Shown: positions 1 through 5,532 of the stretch, piece after piece | How the letters are laid out: each line of letters starts with the position of its first letter | Position numbering within the stretch: position 1 is the stretch's first letter | Source: DASVSE01 sp036399715 | GTDB taxonomy: Bacteria; Bacteroidota; Rhodothermia; Rhodothermales; Rubricoccaceae | DNA length: 5,532 bases | Assembly (NCBI GenBank): GCA_036399715.1 | Contig: DASWMO010000174.1 | Coordinates: forward strand, 1 to 5,532 | Direction: 5' to 3' | Position numbers and translations under genes: made by a program | Notes under the pieces: generated by a model | Told to the model about the DNA's origin: nothing | What the model saw: the letters and a program-made list of their open reading frames with translations, nothing else | Database searches by the model: none

Positions 1-1108
1 CGCCGAGGAGCGCGTCGATCCGCGCGGTCATTTGCATGAGCTTCAAGCGGACCGGCTCGTGGGCGTTCTGCCGCCACCGGCGCTCGTTGAGCGGCGCGGC
101 GGCGCGGCCGGCCTCGACGCTCGCCATGAGGTCGGGCGGCAGCGGGGCCTGCTGGTCGCTGACGGACAGCACGAGGCGGAGCGCGTCGCACGCGCGGCGG
201 TGCAGCCGGAGCGCGTCCTCGCGGTGGGTGCGGAAGGCCCACGCCGTCGCCTCGGGCGTGACGTTGGGGTTGCCGTCGCGGTCGCCGCCGATCCACGACC
301 GGAGCCGCAGGACGCCGGCCGCGGCGGGGAGGCGGTCGGCCGCGTCGTCGCCGTAGGCCGCGCGAACGGCCCGCCGGAGGTCGGCGTGGATGCGTGGGAC
401 GGTGTCCCAGACTGTCGTCGCGGCGAAGTAGAGCCCGTGGCGGACCTCGTCGCGGACGGTCACGGCGGACGGTCGGACCTCGTCGGTCGCGAGCAGGAGC
501 CGCAGCCTGTTCTCGACGTCCGCCTCGGTCTCGGCGGCCTCGTCGGGTGTGAGCGTGCCCGAGGTGAGCGCGTCGAGGCCGCGCGCGGCGGCCTGCTGGT
601 GCAGCAGGATCGTCCGGCGCCGCGCCTCGGTCGGGTGCGCCGTGAGCGTCGGCTGGATGTCGATCCGGGCGATGAGCGCGAGTGCCTCGTCCGCCGAGAA
701 GCCGGCGTCGCGGAGTGTCAGGACGGCCCGGGCGATGGACTCGGCCCGCGGCGCATCGGGCGTGGCCGCGAGGGCGCGCTCGTGGTTCACACGCACGATC
801 TCGACCTGCTCGGCCTTGTTGACGAGGTGGAAGCCCGCCGTGAGCGTCCGCACTATGGCCAGCAGGGTCTCGGTCGGGGTGCCCGCGAGCGTCTCGGCGA
901 CGCCGTCGAACGCGTCGGGCCCGCCGGCGCGGAGGCGCGCGAGCACGTCGCCGAGACGCGCGGCCGCCTCGGGCCCGTAGCGCTCCGCCGCCGCCCGCCC
1001 GACGAGGCGCTCGACGCGCGCGACGCGCCGCGCGTGAGGGTCGGAGAGGCCAGCGGCGCGGGCCGCGTCGAGGGCCGCACTGTGGGTCGGCAGGGAATCG
1101 GCAGACAT
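1..1108 (-). CDS. ppc: Phosphoenolpyruvate carboxylase, N-terminal part (3' end beyond left edge)
   Basis: The cytosolic enzyme adds bicarbonate to phosphoenolpyruvate to give oxaloacetate, refilling the TCA cycle. I translated the reverse strand from the ATG at 1108-1106 and got 369 uninterrupted codons. The N-terminal helical region includes FHLVNKAEQVEIVRVN, typical of the family. QPTLTAHPTEARRRTIL follows, with the catalytic histidine at about residue 158 (equivalent to His138 of the E. coli enzyme). The second signature, RSWIGGDRDGNPNVT, lies at about residues 270-284. The last visible residues, EPVRLKLMQMTARIDALLG, match the stretch that follows in family members. Family proteins are roughly 900 residues, so over half, including the C-terminal catalytic and allosteric parts, is outside the window. 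The start is chosen because it gives a normal-length N-terminus and a promoter-like block lies about 30 nt upstream; no Shine-Dalgarno sequence is seen. The gene is divergent from the M19 dipeptidase gene. The identification is firm; only the exact start could differ. Confidence 0.97.
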   Translation of the reverse strand, partial: MSADSLPTHSAALDAARAAGLSDPHARRVARVERLVGRAAAERYGPEAAARLGDVLARLRAGGPDAFDGVAETLAGTPTETLLAIVRTLTAGFHLVNKAEQVEIVRVNHERALAATPDAPRAESIARAVLTLRDAGFSADEALALIARIDIQPTLTAHPTEARRRTILLHQQAAARGLDALTSGTLTPDEAAETEADVENRLRLLLATDEVRPSAVTVRDEVRHGLYFAATTVWDTVPRIHADLRRAVRAAYGDDAADRLPAAAGVLRLRSWIGGDRDGNPNVTPEATAWAFRTHREDALRLHRRACDALRLVLSVSDQQAPLPPDLMASVEAGRAAAPLNERRWRQNAHEPVRLKLMQMTARIDALLG

Positions 1109-1130
1109 CGAGTCGGGAGGCGGGGCGCGG

Positions 1131-1143
1131 CGAGGGTAACGCC
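1131..1143 (-). promoter_or_regulatory. Promoter-like GCGTTACCCTCG block upstream of ppc
   Basis: Read on the minus strand this is GGCGTTACCCTCG, with the TACCCT hexamer starting 30 nt before the A of the ppc ATG. TACCCT keeps the T, A and final T of the TANNNT type of -10 element. TACCCTCG also partly fits the TAnnTTTG -7 element of Bacteroidota. The same block occurs in mirror orientation before the neighbouring gene. I see no clear upstream -33/-35 partner. The promoter role is an inference. Confidence 0.45.
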
Positions 1144-1202
1144 GCCCGGCCCGACGGCCCCGGCGTTCGGGGTGCGTGAAGGGCGCGCGACAGCTTGCAC
1201 GT

Positions 1203-1244
1203 GTCGGTGGGCGTGGCGTACACGTCGGTGGGCACGGCGCACGC
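1203..1244. repeat. Two-copy 21-bp degenerate tandem repeat
   Basis: Positions 1203-1223 and 1224-1244 are adjacent copies that both begin GTCGGTGGGC. They agree at 17 of 21 positions by my alignment. The repeat ends 13 bp before the TACCCT hexamer of the dipeptidase gene, so it covers where a -35 region and an upstream activator site would lie. A 21-bp period is about two helical turns, putting the copies on the same DNA face. This could be a pair of regulator sites, or a chance or slippage duplication in GC-rich DNA. Confidence 0.5.
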
Positions 1245-1252
1245 GGGGTTCG

Positions 1253-1268
1253 GGCGTTACCCTCCGCC
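1253..1268 (+). promoter_or_regulatory. Promoter-like GCGTTACCCTC block upstream of the M19 dipeptidase gene
   Basis: GGCGTTACCCTCCGCC lies just before the dipeptidase gene, with TACCCT at 1258-1263, 28 nt before the ATG. The first 12 bases are the exact reverse complement of 1132-1143 in front of ppc, and the similarity continues (GCCG) after one inserted C. If TACCCT is the -10 element, the leader would be about 15-20 nt, consistent with an mRNA lacking a Shine-Dalgarno site. The role is inferred from position and recurrence. Confidence 0.5.
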
Positions 1269-1285
1269 GTCCCGCCCCCGCCCCG

Positions 1286-2455
1286 ATGACGCCCGCCCCG
1301 CTCGCCCTCGCCGCCGCGCTCGCGCTCGGCCTCTGCTCGTCGCCCGCCGACGCCCGCCTCGCTGCGCCGGACGCCGCCCGGCCGGCGGACACGGCCGCCG
1401 ACACGACGCTCTCGGACTCGACGCGGGCCGCCCGCCTCGTCCGGGACGCGCTCGTCGTCGACACGCACATCGACACGCCGGACCGCCTCGCGACGGGCGC
1501 GTGGGAGGACGTCGGCACCCGGACCGTCGGCGGCCACTTCGACTTTCCCCGCGCCCGAGCCGGCGGCCTCGACGTCGCGTTCATGTCGATCTACGTCCCC
1601 GCCCGGATGCAGGAGTCCGGCGGCGCCCGCGCCTACGCCGACGCGCTCATCGACACCGTCGAGGCGGTCGCGCGCCGCGCGCCGGACCGCTTCGTCGTCG
1701 TCCGGACGGCCGATGAGGCGCTCGCTGCCCAAGCGTCGGGCCGCGTCGGGCTCGCCCTCGGCATCGAGAACGGGGCCGCGCTGGAAGGCGACATCGCCGC
1801 CGTCCGCCACTTCCGCGACCGCGGCGTGCGCTACATCACGCTCACGCACTCGGAGCCGAACGACTTGTCGGACCCGTCCTACGGCACCTCCCGGCCGCAC
1901 GGCGGGCTCTCGCCGCTCGGCGAGCGCGTCGTGGTCGAGATGAACCGCCTCGGCGTGATGGTCGACGTGTCGCACCTCTCGGACGCCGCCTTCGACGACG
2001 TGCTCCGCGTCTCGCGCGCGCCCGTCGTCGCGACGCACTCGTCGGCGCGGCACTTCACGCCCGGCTGGGAGCGCAACCTCAACGACGGCCGCATCCGGGC
2101 GCTCGCGGCGGCCGGCGGCGTGATCCAGATCAGCTTCGGCTCGATGTTTCTCACGCCCGACTACACGCCCGCCGCCCGCCGCGGCGACGCGAACCCGCCA
2201 CGCGGGACGGCCGCGCTCGTTGCGGACCACATCGACCACGTCGTGCGGATCGCGGGCATCGACGCCGTCGGCATCGGGTCCGACTTCGACGGCGTCCCGA
2301 GCGTCCCGCCAGACCTCCGGGACGTCTCGGCGTACCCCGCGCTCGTCGCCGAACTCCTGCACCGCGGTTATTCCGAGGCGGACGTCCGCAAGATCCTCGG
2401 CGAGAACCTGATGCGCGTCTGGCGCGAGGTCGAGCGGATCGGCGACGGCGCCTGA
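1286..2455 (+). CDS. Secreted zinc-dependent dipeptidase, peptidase family M19 (renal dipeptidase type)
   Basis: The family comprises binuclear-zinc TIM-barrel enzymes that hydrolyse dipeptides, including some with a C-terminal D-residue. The product has 389 residues, close to the usual length. Residues 1-23 look like a Sec signal peptide: a hydrophobic Ala/Leu core with possible cleavage after ADA (21-23). This suggests export to the periplasm, although the n-region (MTPAP) has no basic residue. Expected metal and catalytic positions are present: His61 and Asp63 in VDTHIDTP, bridging Glu161 in GIENGAAL, His230 in VDVSHLS, His251 in ATHSSARHF, and Asp333 in GIGSDFDGV. The C-terminal stretch (VPPDLRDVSAYPALVAELL, then KILGENLMRVW) is also characteristic. 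The ATG at 1286 is preferred: the frame stays open far upstream, but that extension is antisense to ppc and would bury the signal peptide. No ribosome binding site is seen. The gene diverges from ppc and converges on recD. The exact substrate cannot be read from the sequence. Confidence 0.95.
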   Translation: MTPAPLALAAALALGLCSSPADARLAAPDAARPADTAADTTLSDSTRAARLVRDALVVDTHIDTPDRLATGAWEDVGTRTVGGHFDFPRARAGGLDVAFMSIYVPARMQESGGARAYADALIDTVEAVARRAPDRFVVVRTADEALAAQASGRVGLALGIENGAALEGDIAAVRHFRDRGVRYITLTHSEPNDLSDPSYGTSRPHGGLSPLGERVVVEMNRLGVMVDVSHLSDAAFDDVLRVSRAPVVATHSSARHFTPGWERNLNDGRIRALAAAGGVIQISFGSMFLTPDYTPAARRGDANPPRGTAALVADHIDHVVRIAGIDAVGIGSDFDGVPSVPPDLRDVSAYPALVAELLHRGYSEADVRKILGENLMRVWREVERIGDGA

Positions 2456-2470
2456 GCCGGCTCAGCCGGC
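2456..2470. terminator. Candidate bidirectional hairpin between convergent stop codons
   Basis: GCCGGC TCA GCCGGC forms a 6-bp all-GC stem with a 3-nt loop. It begins right after the dipeptidase TGA (2453-2455), and its loop is exactly the recD stop codon (TGA on the minus strand, 2464-2462). An overlapping perfect 14-bp palindrome, CTGAGCCGGCTCAG, spans 2452-2465 and contains both stops. No T-run follows on either strand, so a standard intrinsic terminator is not supported. A hairpin that helps convergent transcription end, or protects both 3' ends, is possible. Confidence 0.4.
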
Positions 2471-4315
2471 CGCGCGGAGCGCATCGGGCAAGGTGGACGT
2501 GCGCGTCTCGCGGCGGCCGGCCGCTGCGGCGAGCAGGTCGGCCGAGCCGACGACGACGAGCGGGACGGTGTCCGGTCCGGTCGCGCCGCGGGCGCGCGTC
2601 ACGGCCGTGTACGCCAGCTCGCGCGTGAGACGCTCGGCCTGCGGCGTCCCGGCGGCGGGCAGCACCACGACGACCCGGTCGAACTCCGAGCCCTGGCTTT
2701 TGTGGACGGTCGTCGCCCACGCCGTCTCGTGCTCGGGCAGCGCCCCGACCGGAATCTCGCGCAGGCGCCCGCCCGCCTCGCCTTCGAACACGACGACCGG
2801 CGGCGCCCCGTCCGGCGCCCACACCACACCGACGTCGCCGTTGTAGAGCGCGCGCTCGTGGTCGTTGCGCGTCACGAGAACCGGCCGGCCGTGCATCCAT
2901 TCGCCCGGCGACGCGAGGCCCTCGGCGACCAGGCGCGCCTCGACGAGCCGGTTGAGCGCGGTGATGCCGCGCGGGCCGCCGCGCGTCGGGGCGAGCAGAC
3001 GGAAGGCGGCGGCCCGGCGCAGCGCCTCAGCGGCATCCGGCGCCTCGACGAGGAGAGCCGCGGCATCGCGGACGTGTGGCCAGACTGCGTCGCCCGCGCC
3101 GGCCGTCGCGGCGGGCACGACGCGGATGTCCTGGGCGCCCTCGAGCGCGGCCGAGACCGCTTCGGCGTCGCCCGACCGGAGGGCGCGGGCGAGCGCGCCG
3201 AGGCCCGAGCCGGGCGGGTACCGGTACGTCCGCTCCAGCCGGACGATGGCTGCGGCGAGCGGTGTCGCGGGCTCGGGCACGCCGGGCAGGCCGAGGGCGG
3301 CGCAGAAGGCCGAAAACCCGTCTGCGGCCTCGGCGACCGAGTCGATCTGGGTCGGCGTCTCGGCGGCGTTGCAGAGGTCCGCGAAGACCGAGCCCGCGTC
3401 GACGCTCGGCAGCTGGTCGCGGTCGCCGAGCAGGATCAGGCGCGCGTCGGGCCTCAGCGCCGCCGCGAGCGCGGCGAACATCCCGAGGTCCACCATCGAC
3501 GCCTCGTCCACGACGACGACGTCGGCCGGGATCGGCCGCGACGCGTCGCGGCCGACGCTGCGCCGCGACGGCGAGTAGTCCAGCAGGCGGTGGAGCGTCG
3601 TGGCGATAGAAGGCAGCGCGGCGCCGGAGAGCGCGTCGGGCAGCCGCTCGGCGCCGGCCGCGACGGACGACGCGAGGCGGTTGGCGGCCTTGCCCGTCGG
3701 CGCGGCGAGGGCGATGCGCAGGCCCGGCCGGGCGGCGAGCAGGAGCGCGAGCATCCGCACGACGGTCGTCGTCTTGCCCGTCCCCGGCCCGCCCGCGACG
3801 ACGGCGAGGCGGTGCCGGAGCGCGCCAGCCGCCGCGACGGCCTGACGGTCCTCGGCGTCGGCGCCGGGGAAGAGGAGGCCGAACGCCTCGGCGAGCCCGG
3901 CCGGCTCGGCCACGGGTGCCGGACGAGACGCGAGGGTGGCGAGCGTCGCGGCGAGACCACTCTCAGAGACGCGGTCGCGGGTAAACTGGACGCGGCCGGT
4001 CGCGTCGAGCGCGAGAGGGCGCACGTCGCCGGCAGGATCCGTCTGGACGGCGGGGCTCGCCTGAAGCGCCTCGGCCCAGGCGTCGGTGTCGGGTAGCGGC
4101 GTCGACGTTCCGGGGAACGCGCGGCCGGCCCAGTCCGCGAGGCGGACGGCGCTGTCGCCGCGGCGCCGGGCGACGGAGACGAGCGCGGCCGTGAGCGCGA
4201 GCGTGCGTCCGCGCTCGGGGTCGGCGCGGGCGACCGTCCGCGCGAGGGAGACGTCGAGCGGCGTCGTCTCGTCGGACTCGGCGAGGGCGTCGAACAGGAA
4301 CGCGTCGGCGGTCAC
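2462..4315 (-). CDS. recD: Exodeoxyribonuclease V alpha subunit, RecD helicase
   Basis: RecD is the 5'-3' superfamily 1 helicase subunit of RecBCD, which unwinds and degrades DNA from double-strand ends and prepares it for RecA. The 617-residue product is close to E. coli RecD (about 608). The N-terminal ~150 residues are the variable domain that contacts RecB/RecC in known complexes. Helicase motifs follow in order: Walker A GGPGTGKT (175-182, Lys181), motif Ia LAAPTGKAANRL (203-214), Walker B VVVVDEASMVD (266-276, Asp270/Glu271), motif III GDRDQLPSV (297-305), motif IV ERTYR (361-365), YNGDVGVV (491-498), motif V TTVHKSQGSEFD (535-546) and motif VI YTAVTRAR (569-576). All are intact, so it should be an active ATPase. 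The start is GTG at 4315-4313, overlapping the recB stop by 4 bp; the next in-frame Met codons would remove much of the protein. No Shine-Dalgarno is seen, so translation is probably coupled to recB. It is not the RecD2 type, which is longer and found without RecB. Confidence 0.96.
   Translation of the reverse strand: MTADAFLFDALAESDETTPLDVSLARTVARADPERGRTLALTAALVSVARRRGDSAVRLADWAGRAFPGTSTPLPDTDAWAEALQASPAVQTDPAGDVRPLALDATGRVQFTRDRVSESGLAATLATLASRPAPVAEPAGLAEAFGLLFPGADAEDRQAVAAAGALRHRLAVVAGGPGTGKTTTVVRMLALLLAARPGLRIALAAPTGKAANRLASSVAAGAERLPDALSGAALPSIATTLHRLLDYSPSRRSVGRDASRPIPADVVVVDEASMVDLGMFAALAAALRPDARLILLGDRDQLPSVDAGSVFADLCNAAETPTQIDSVAEAADGFSAFCAALGLPGVPEPATPLAAAIVRLERTYRYPPGSGLGALARALRSGDAEAVSAALEGAQDIRVVPAATAGAGDAVWPHVRDAAALLVEAPDAAEALRRAAAFRLLAPTRGGPRGITALNRLVEARLVAEGLASPGEWMHGRPVLVTRNDHERALYNGDVGVVWAPDGAPPVVVFEGEAGGRLREIPVGALPEHETAWATTVHKSQGSEFDRVVVVLPAAGTPQAERLTRELAYTAVTRARGATGPDTVPLVVVGSADLLAAAAGRRETRTSTLPDALRAAG
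4312..4315 (-). other. 4-bp recB/recD start-stop overlap (GTGA)
   Basis: On the minus strand GTGA contains the recD GTG start (4315-4313) and the recB TGA stop (4314-4312). The preceding 20 nt hold no purine-rich ribosome binding site. The arrangement points to one transcript and to translation of recD by ribosomes finishing recB, which would help keep the two subunits in proportion. The coupling itself is inferred. Confidence 0.8.
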
Positions 4316-5532
4316 GGGCGCGTCGGGACGAGGAGGGCCGCGTCCAGCGCCTCGATGAGCGCCCGCGACGGCGTGTCGACGTCGAAGCCCGTCGCCGGCT
4401 CGCCGTCCGAGACGGCCTCCGGGACACCACGGAGAAACACGTAGGCGACGCCTGCGATGTCGCGGTCGTAGTCGTAGTCCGCGCCGAGGCGCGACTGGAG
4501 GTGGCGGTGCAGCCCGAGCAGGTACAGGTGCGACTGCACGCGGTAGTGGTTAGCCTCCATCGCGGCGTTCATCGCGTCGGGGCCGTAGTGCGCGGGCGTC
4601 GGCCCGAGCCAGTTCGACTTCCAGTCGAAGACCGCGACGCGCGGGCGTTCGTCGGGCCCGGGAATCTCGGCTACGAAGTCCGCCGTCCCGACGAGCAGGC
4701 CGTCGGCCTCGCGCGCCGTGAGGCGGGCGACGCGGTCGGTGCAGGCTTGGAGCCGCGCGTCGCCGAACTCCCTGAACACGTCGGCGATGGCGGCGGGGCG
4801 GACGTGCTGGAGCGGGACGACGAAGCGCCACTCGGTGTCGCGCCGCTGCGGGTCCGCGGGGACATCCTGCAGCCGCACGCCGAGGCCGGGGATGCGCGTG
4901 CGGGCGAGCCGCGAGACGAGGTCGCGGACGACCGCGGGCACGTCGGCGATGGGCGAGCGGTGGACGGGCCGCCCCGCGACGCGTGCGCGGCCGTCGGCGA
5001 GGCCGTGCAGGCGCAGCGTCCGCGCGAGCGTCTGCGACGCCGGGCTGTGGGCGTCGAGGTAGGCGTCGGGGTCGTGGAAAAGGGCCGTCTGCAGAACCGC
5101 GTGGAGGCCCGTCCCGGCCGATGCGCCCGACGCGAAGGCGGCCATCCCGACGGGCGCGGCGTCGGTGTCGAGACCAGCGGCACGCTCGTCGTCGACCCGT
5201 TCGTCGCGCGGGGCGCCCGAGGTCCAGCCCGAGAAGCTCGTCCGCCGCGTCGGCGTCGCGATGCGCTCGGCGGCGTCGCGGGAGAGCGTGCGGGCGTCGC
5301 CGCGCGGCGTCTCCGCCTCGGGTGCGACGGGCGCGGCGGGCCGCGGCGCGGCGTCGGGCATCGCCTCGACGACCATGCGCTCCGCGAGGCCATCGCGCTC
5401 GATCCACGTTTTGAGCGCCGCGACCGTCCCGGGCAGGGCCGCGTTCGCCGCGCTCCGGGCCGCGCGGACGAAGGCACCGTCGCAGCCCGTGTGCGGCGTC
5501 GCGTGGCCGTGCAGCAGGTGCCCGAGGCCCGA
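4312..5532 (-). CDS. recB: Exodeoxyribonuclease V beta subunit, RecB, C-terminal nuclease part (5' end beyond right edge)
   Basis: RecB is the 3'-5' helicase-nuclease subunit of RecBCD; its C-terminal domain makes all the DNA cuts of the complex. The reading frame is open from the right edge to the TGA at 4314-4312, giving 406 visible residues. The first, SGLGHLLHG, correspond to the end of the helicase part (SALGRLLQ in E. coli RecB). An Ala/Pro-rich linker follows, then TSFSGW (98-103), the usual entry to the nuclease domain. Catalytic positions by family comparison: His144 in GTGLHAVL, Asp285 in GTADFV, Asp303 and Lys305 in VFDWKSNWLG, and the Q-x3-Y pair Gln333/Tyr337 in RVQSHLYLLGLHR. 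YDYDRDIAGVAYVFLRGV (353-370) is close to the E. coli version. The domain looks complete and active. A Met at 5376-5374 lies within this domain linker and is not the true start. The helicase motifs, and probably recC, lie outside the window. recD follows with a 4-bp overlap. Confidence 0.95.
   Translation of the reverse strand, partial: SGLGHLLHGHATPHTGCDGAFVRAARSAANAALPGTVAALKTWIERDGLAERMVVEAMPDAAPRPAAPVAPEAETPRGDARTLSRDAAERIATPTRRTSFSGWTSGAPRDERVDDERAAGLDTDAAPVGMAAFASGASAGTGLHAVLQTALFHDPDAYLDAHSPASQTLARTLRLHGLADGRARVAGRPVHRSPIADVPAVVRDLVSRLARTRIPGLGVRLQDVPADPQRRDTEWRFVVPLQHVRPAAIADVFREFGDARLQACTDRVARLTAREADGLLVGTADFVAEIPGPDERPRVAVFDWKSNWLGPTPAHYGPDAMNAAMEANHYRVQSHLYLLGLHRHLQSRLGADYDYDRDIAGVAYVFLRGVPEAVSDGEPATGFDVDTPSRALIEALDAALLVPTRP

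Larger units (their letters stand above)
1109..1285. promoter_or_regulatory. Divergent intergenic control region between ppc and the M19 dipeptidase gene
   Basis: These 177 bp separate the two divergent start codons and must hold the transcription starts of both genes unless one is read from further away. Three structures are visible: a 12-bp block repeated in mirror orientation near each gene, a two-copy 21-bp tandem repeat, and a small GC hairpin (CCCCG at 1158-1162, CGGGG at 1168-1172, 5-nt loop). No riboswitch, small RNA or convincing small gene was recognised. That it controls transcription is inferred from gene orientation and the repeated blocks. Confidence 0.6.

Noticed and set aside
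1158..1172. A hairpin CCCCG-GCGTT-CGGGG as a terminator or riboregulator
   Set aside because: The stem is only 5 bp, lies between two divergent promoters, has no T-run, and is expected by chance in DNA this GC-rich.
1195..1224. A sigma70-like promoter, TTGCAC and TACACG with an 18-bp spacer
   Set aside because: Each hexamer matches consensus at only about half the positions, and it overlaps the tandem repeat. The mirrored TACCCT block nearer the start codon is a better candidate.
32..1285. A long plus-strand extension of the dipeptidase frame, giving an 807-residue protein
   Set aside because: It runs antisense through ppc, whose minus-strand translation carries unmistakable PEP carboxylase motifs. 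The extension is low-complexity Arg/Gly/Ala-rich with no recognisable domain, and it would place the signal peptide in the middle of the protein.
1305..1330. A lipoprotein signal at the Cys in LALGLCSS of the dipeptidase
   Set aside because: The residue before the Cys is Leu, not the Gly/Ala/Ser of a lipobox. Ordinary signal peptidase cleavage after ADA fits better.
853..1584. A 243-codon minus-strand open frame spanning the ppc start, the intergenic region and the dipeptidase 5' end
   Set aside because: It overlaps two confident genes in the wrong frame or strand, and its product is an Arg/Ala/Ser/Pro-rich shadow.
2702..4096. A 464-codon plus-strand open frame opposite recD
   Set aside because: The recD frame on the other strand has every helicase motif in order. 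The antisense product is Arg/Gly/Glu-rich with no motif, as expected from the complement of GC-rich codons.
5374..5376. The ATG at 5376 as the start of a 354-residue recB-like gene
   Set aside because: The frame remains open to the window edge and the upstream residues (SGLGHLLHG and following) match the end of the RecB helicase part, so this is an internal Met in a larger gene.
4671..5477. Alternative minus-strand frames inside recB (also 4550-5407)
   Set aside because: They are out of frame with the nuclease motifs and give Arg/Pro/Ala-rich shadow proteins.
1..5532. CRISPR arrays, insertion sequences, tRNA/rRNA genes, phage or defence islands
   Set aside because: No regularly spaced repeats, terminal inverted repeats with a transposase, RNA-gene signatures or phage-type proteins were seen. 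The window is filled by four ordinary housekeeping-type genes.

Overview
The window is very GC-rich (well above 70% by eye), densely coding bacterial chromosome. It holds four protein genes: two are complete, and two run off the edges. The base composition, the lack of Shine-Dalgarno sequences before any visible start, and the protein types fit a high-GC member of the Rhodothermia/Rhodothermota branch near Bacteroidota, such as a Rubricoccaceae-type marine bacterium. That assignment is an inference from style, not from a marker gene.

Layout: on the minus strand at the left is the N-terminal part (369 codons) of phosphoenolpyruvate carboxylase (ppc), an anaplerotic carbon-fixing enzyme. A 177-bp divergent intergenic region follows. 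It carries the same GCGTTACCCTC block twice in mirror orientation, about 30 nt before each start codon, and a degenerate 21-bp tandem repeat. On the plus strand lies a complete secreted zinc dipeptidase of family M19 (renal dipeptidase type). It converges on recD, and only 6 bp separate the two stop codons. The shared 3' end forms a compact GC hairpin. The rest is a minus-strand recB-recD unit: the complete RecD helicase subunit (GTG start) overlaps the end of recB by 4 bp (GTGA). The visible recB part covers the C-terminal nuclease domain with all recognisable catalytic residues, and its 5' end lies beyond the right edge.

Functionally, recB and recD encode two subunits of the RecBCD exonuclease V complex, which processes DNA double-strand breaks; recC is not in the window. 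ppc and the dipeptidase are metabolic genes with no obvious link beyond their shared divergent control region. I found no tRNA, rRNA, mobile element, CRISPR array or phage gene. I see no undescribed system here. The most informative non-coding signals are the mirrored promoter-like block, the tandem repeat, and the hairpin between the convergent stops. Long open frames opposite every gene are by-products of the GC-rich codon usage.
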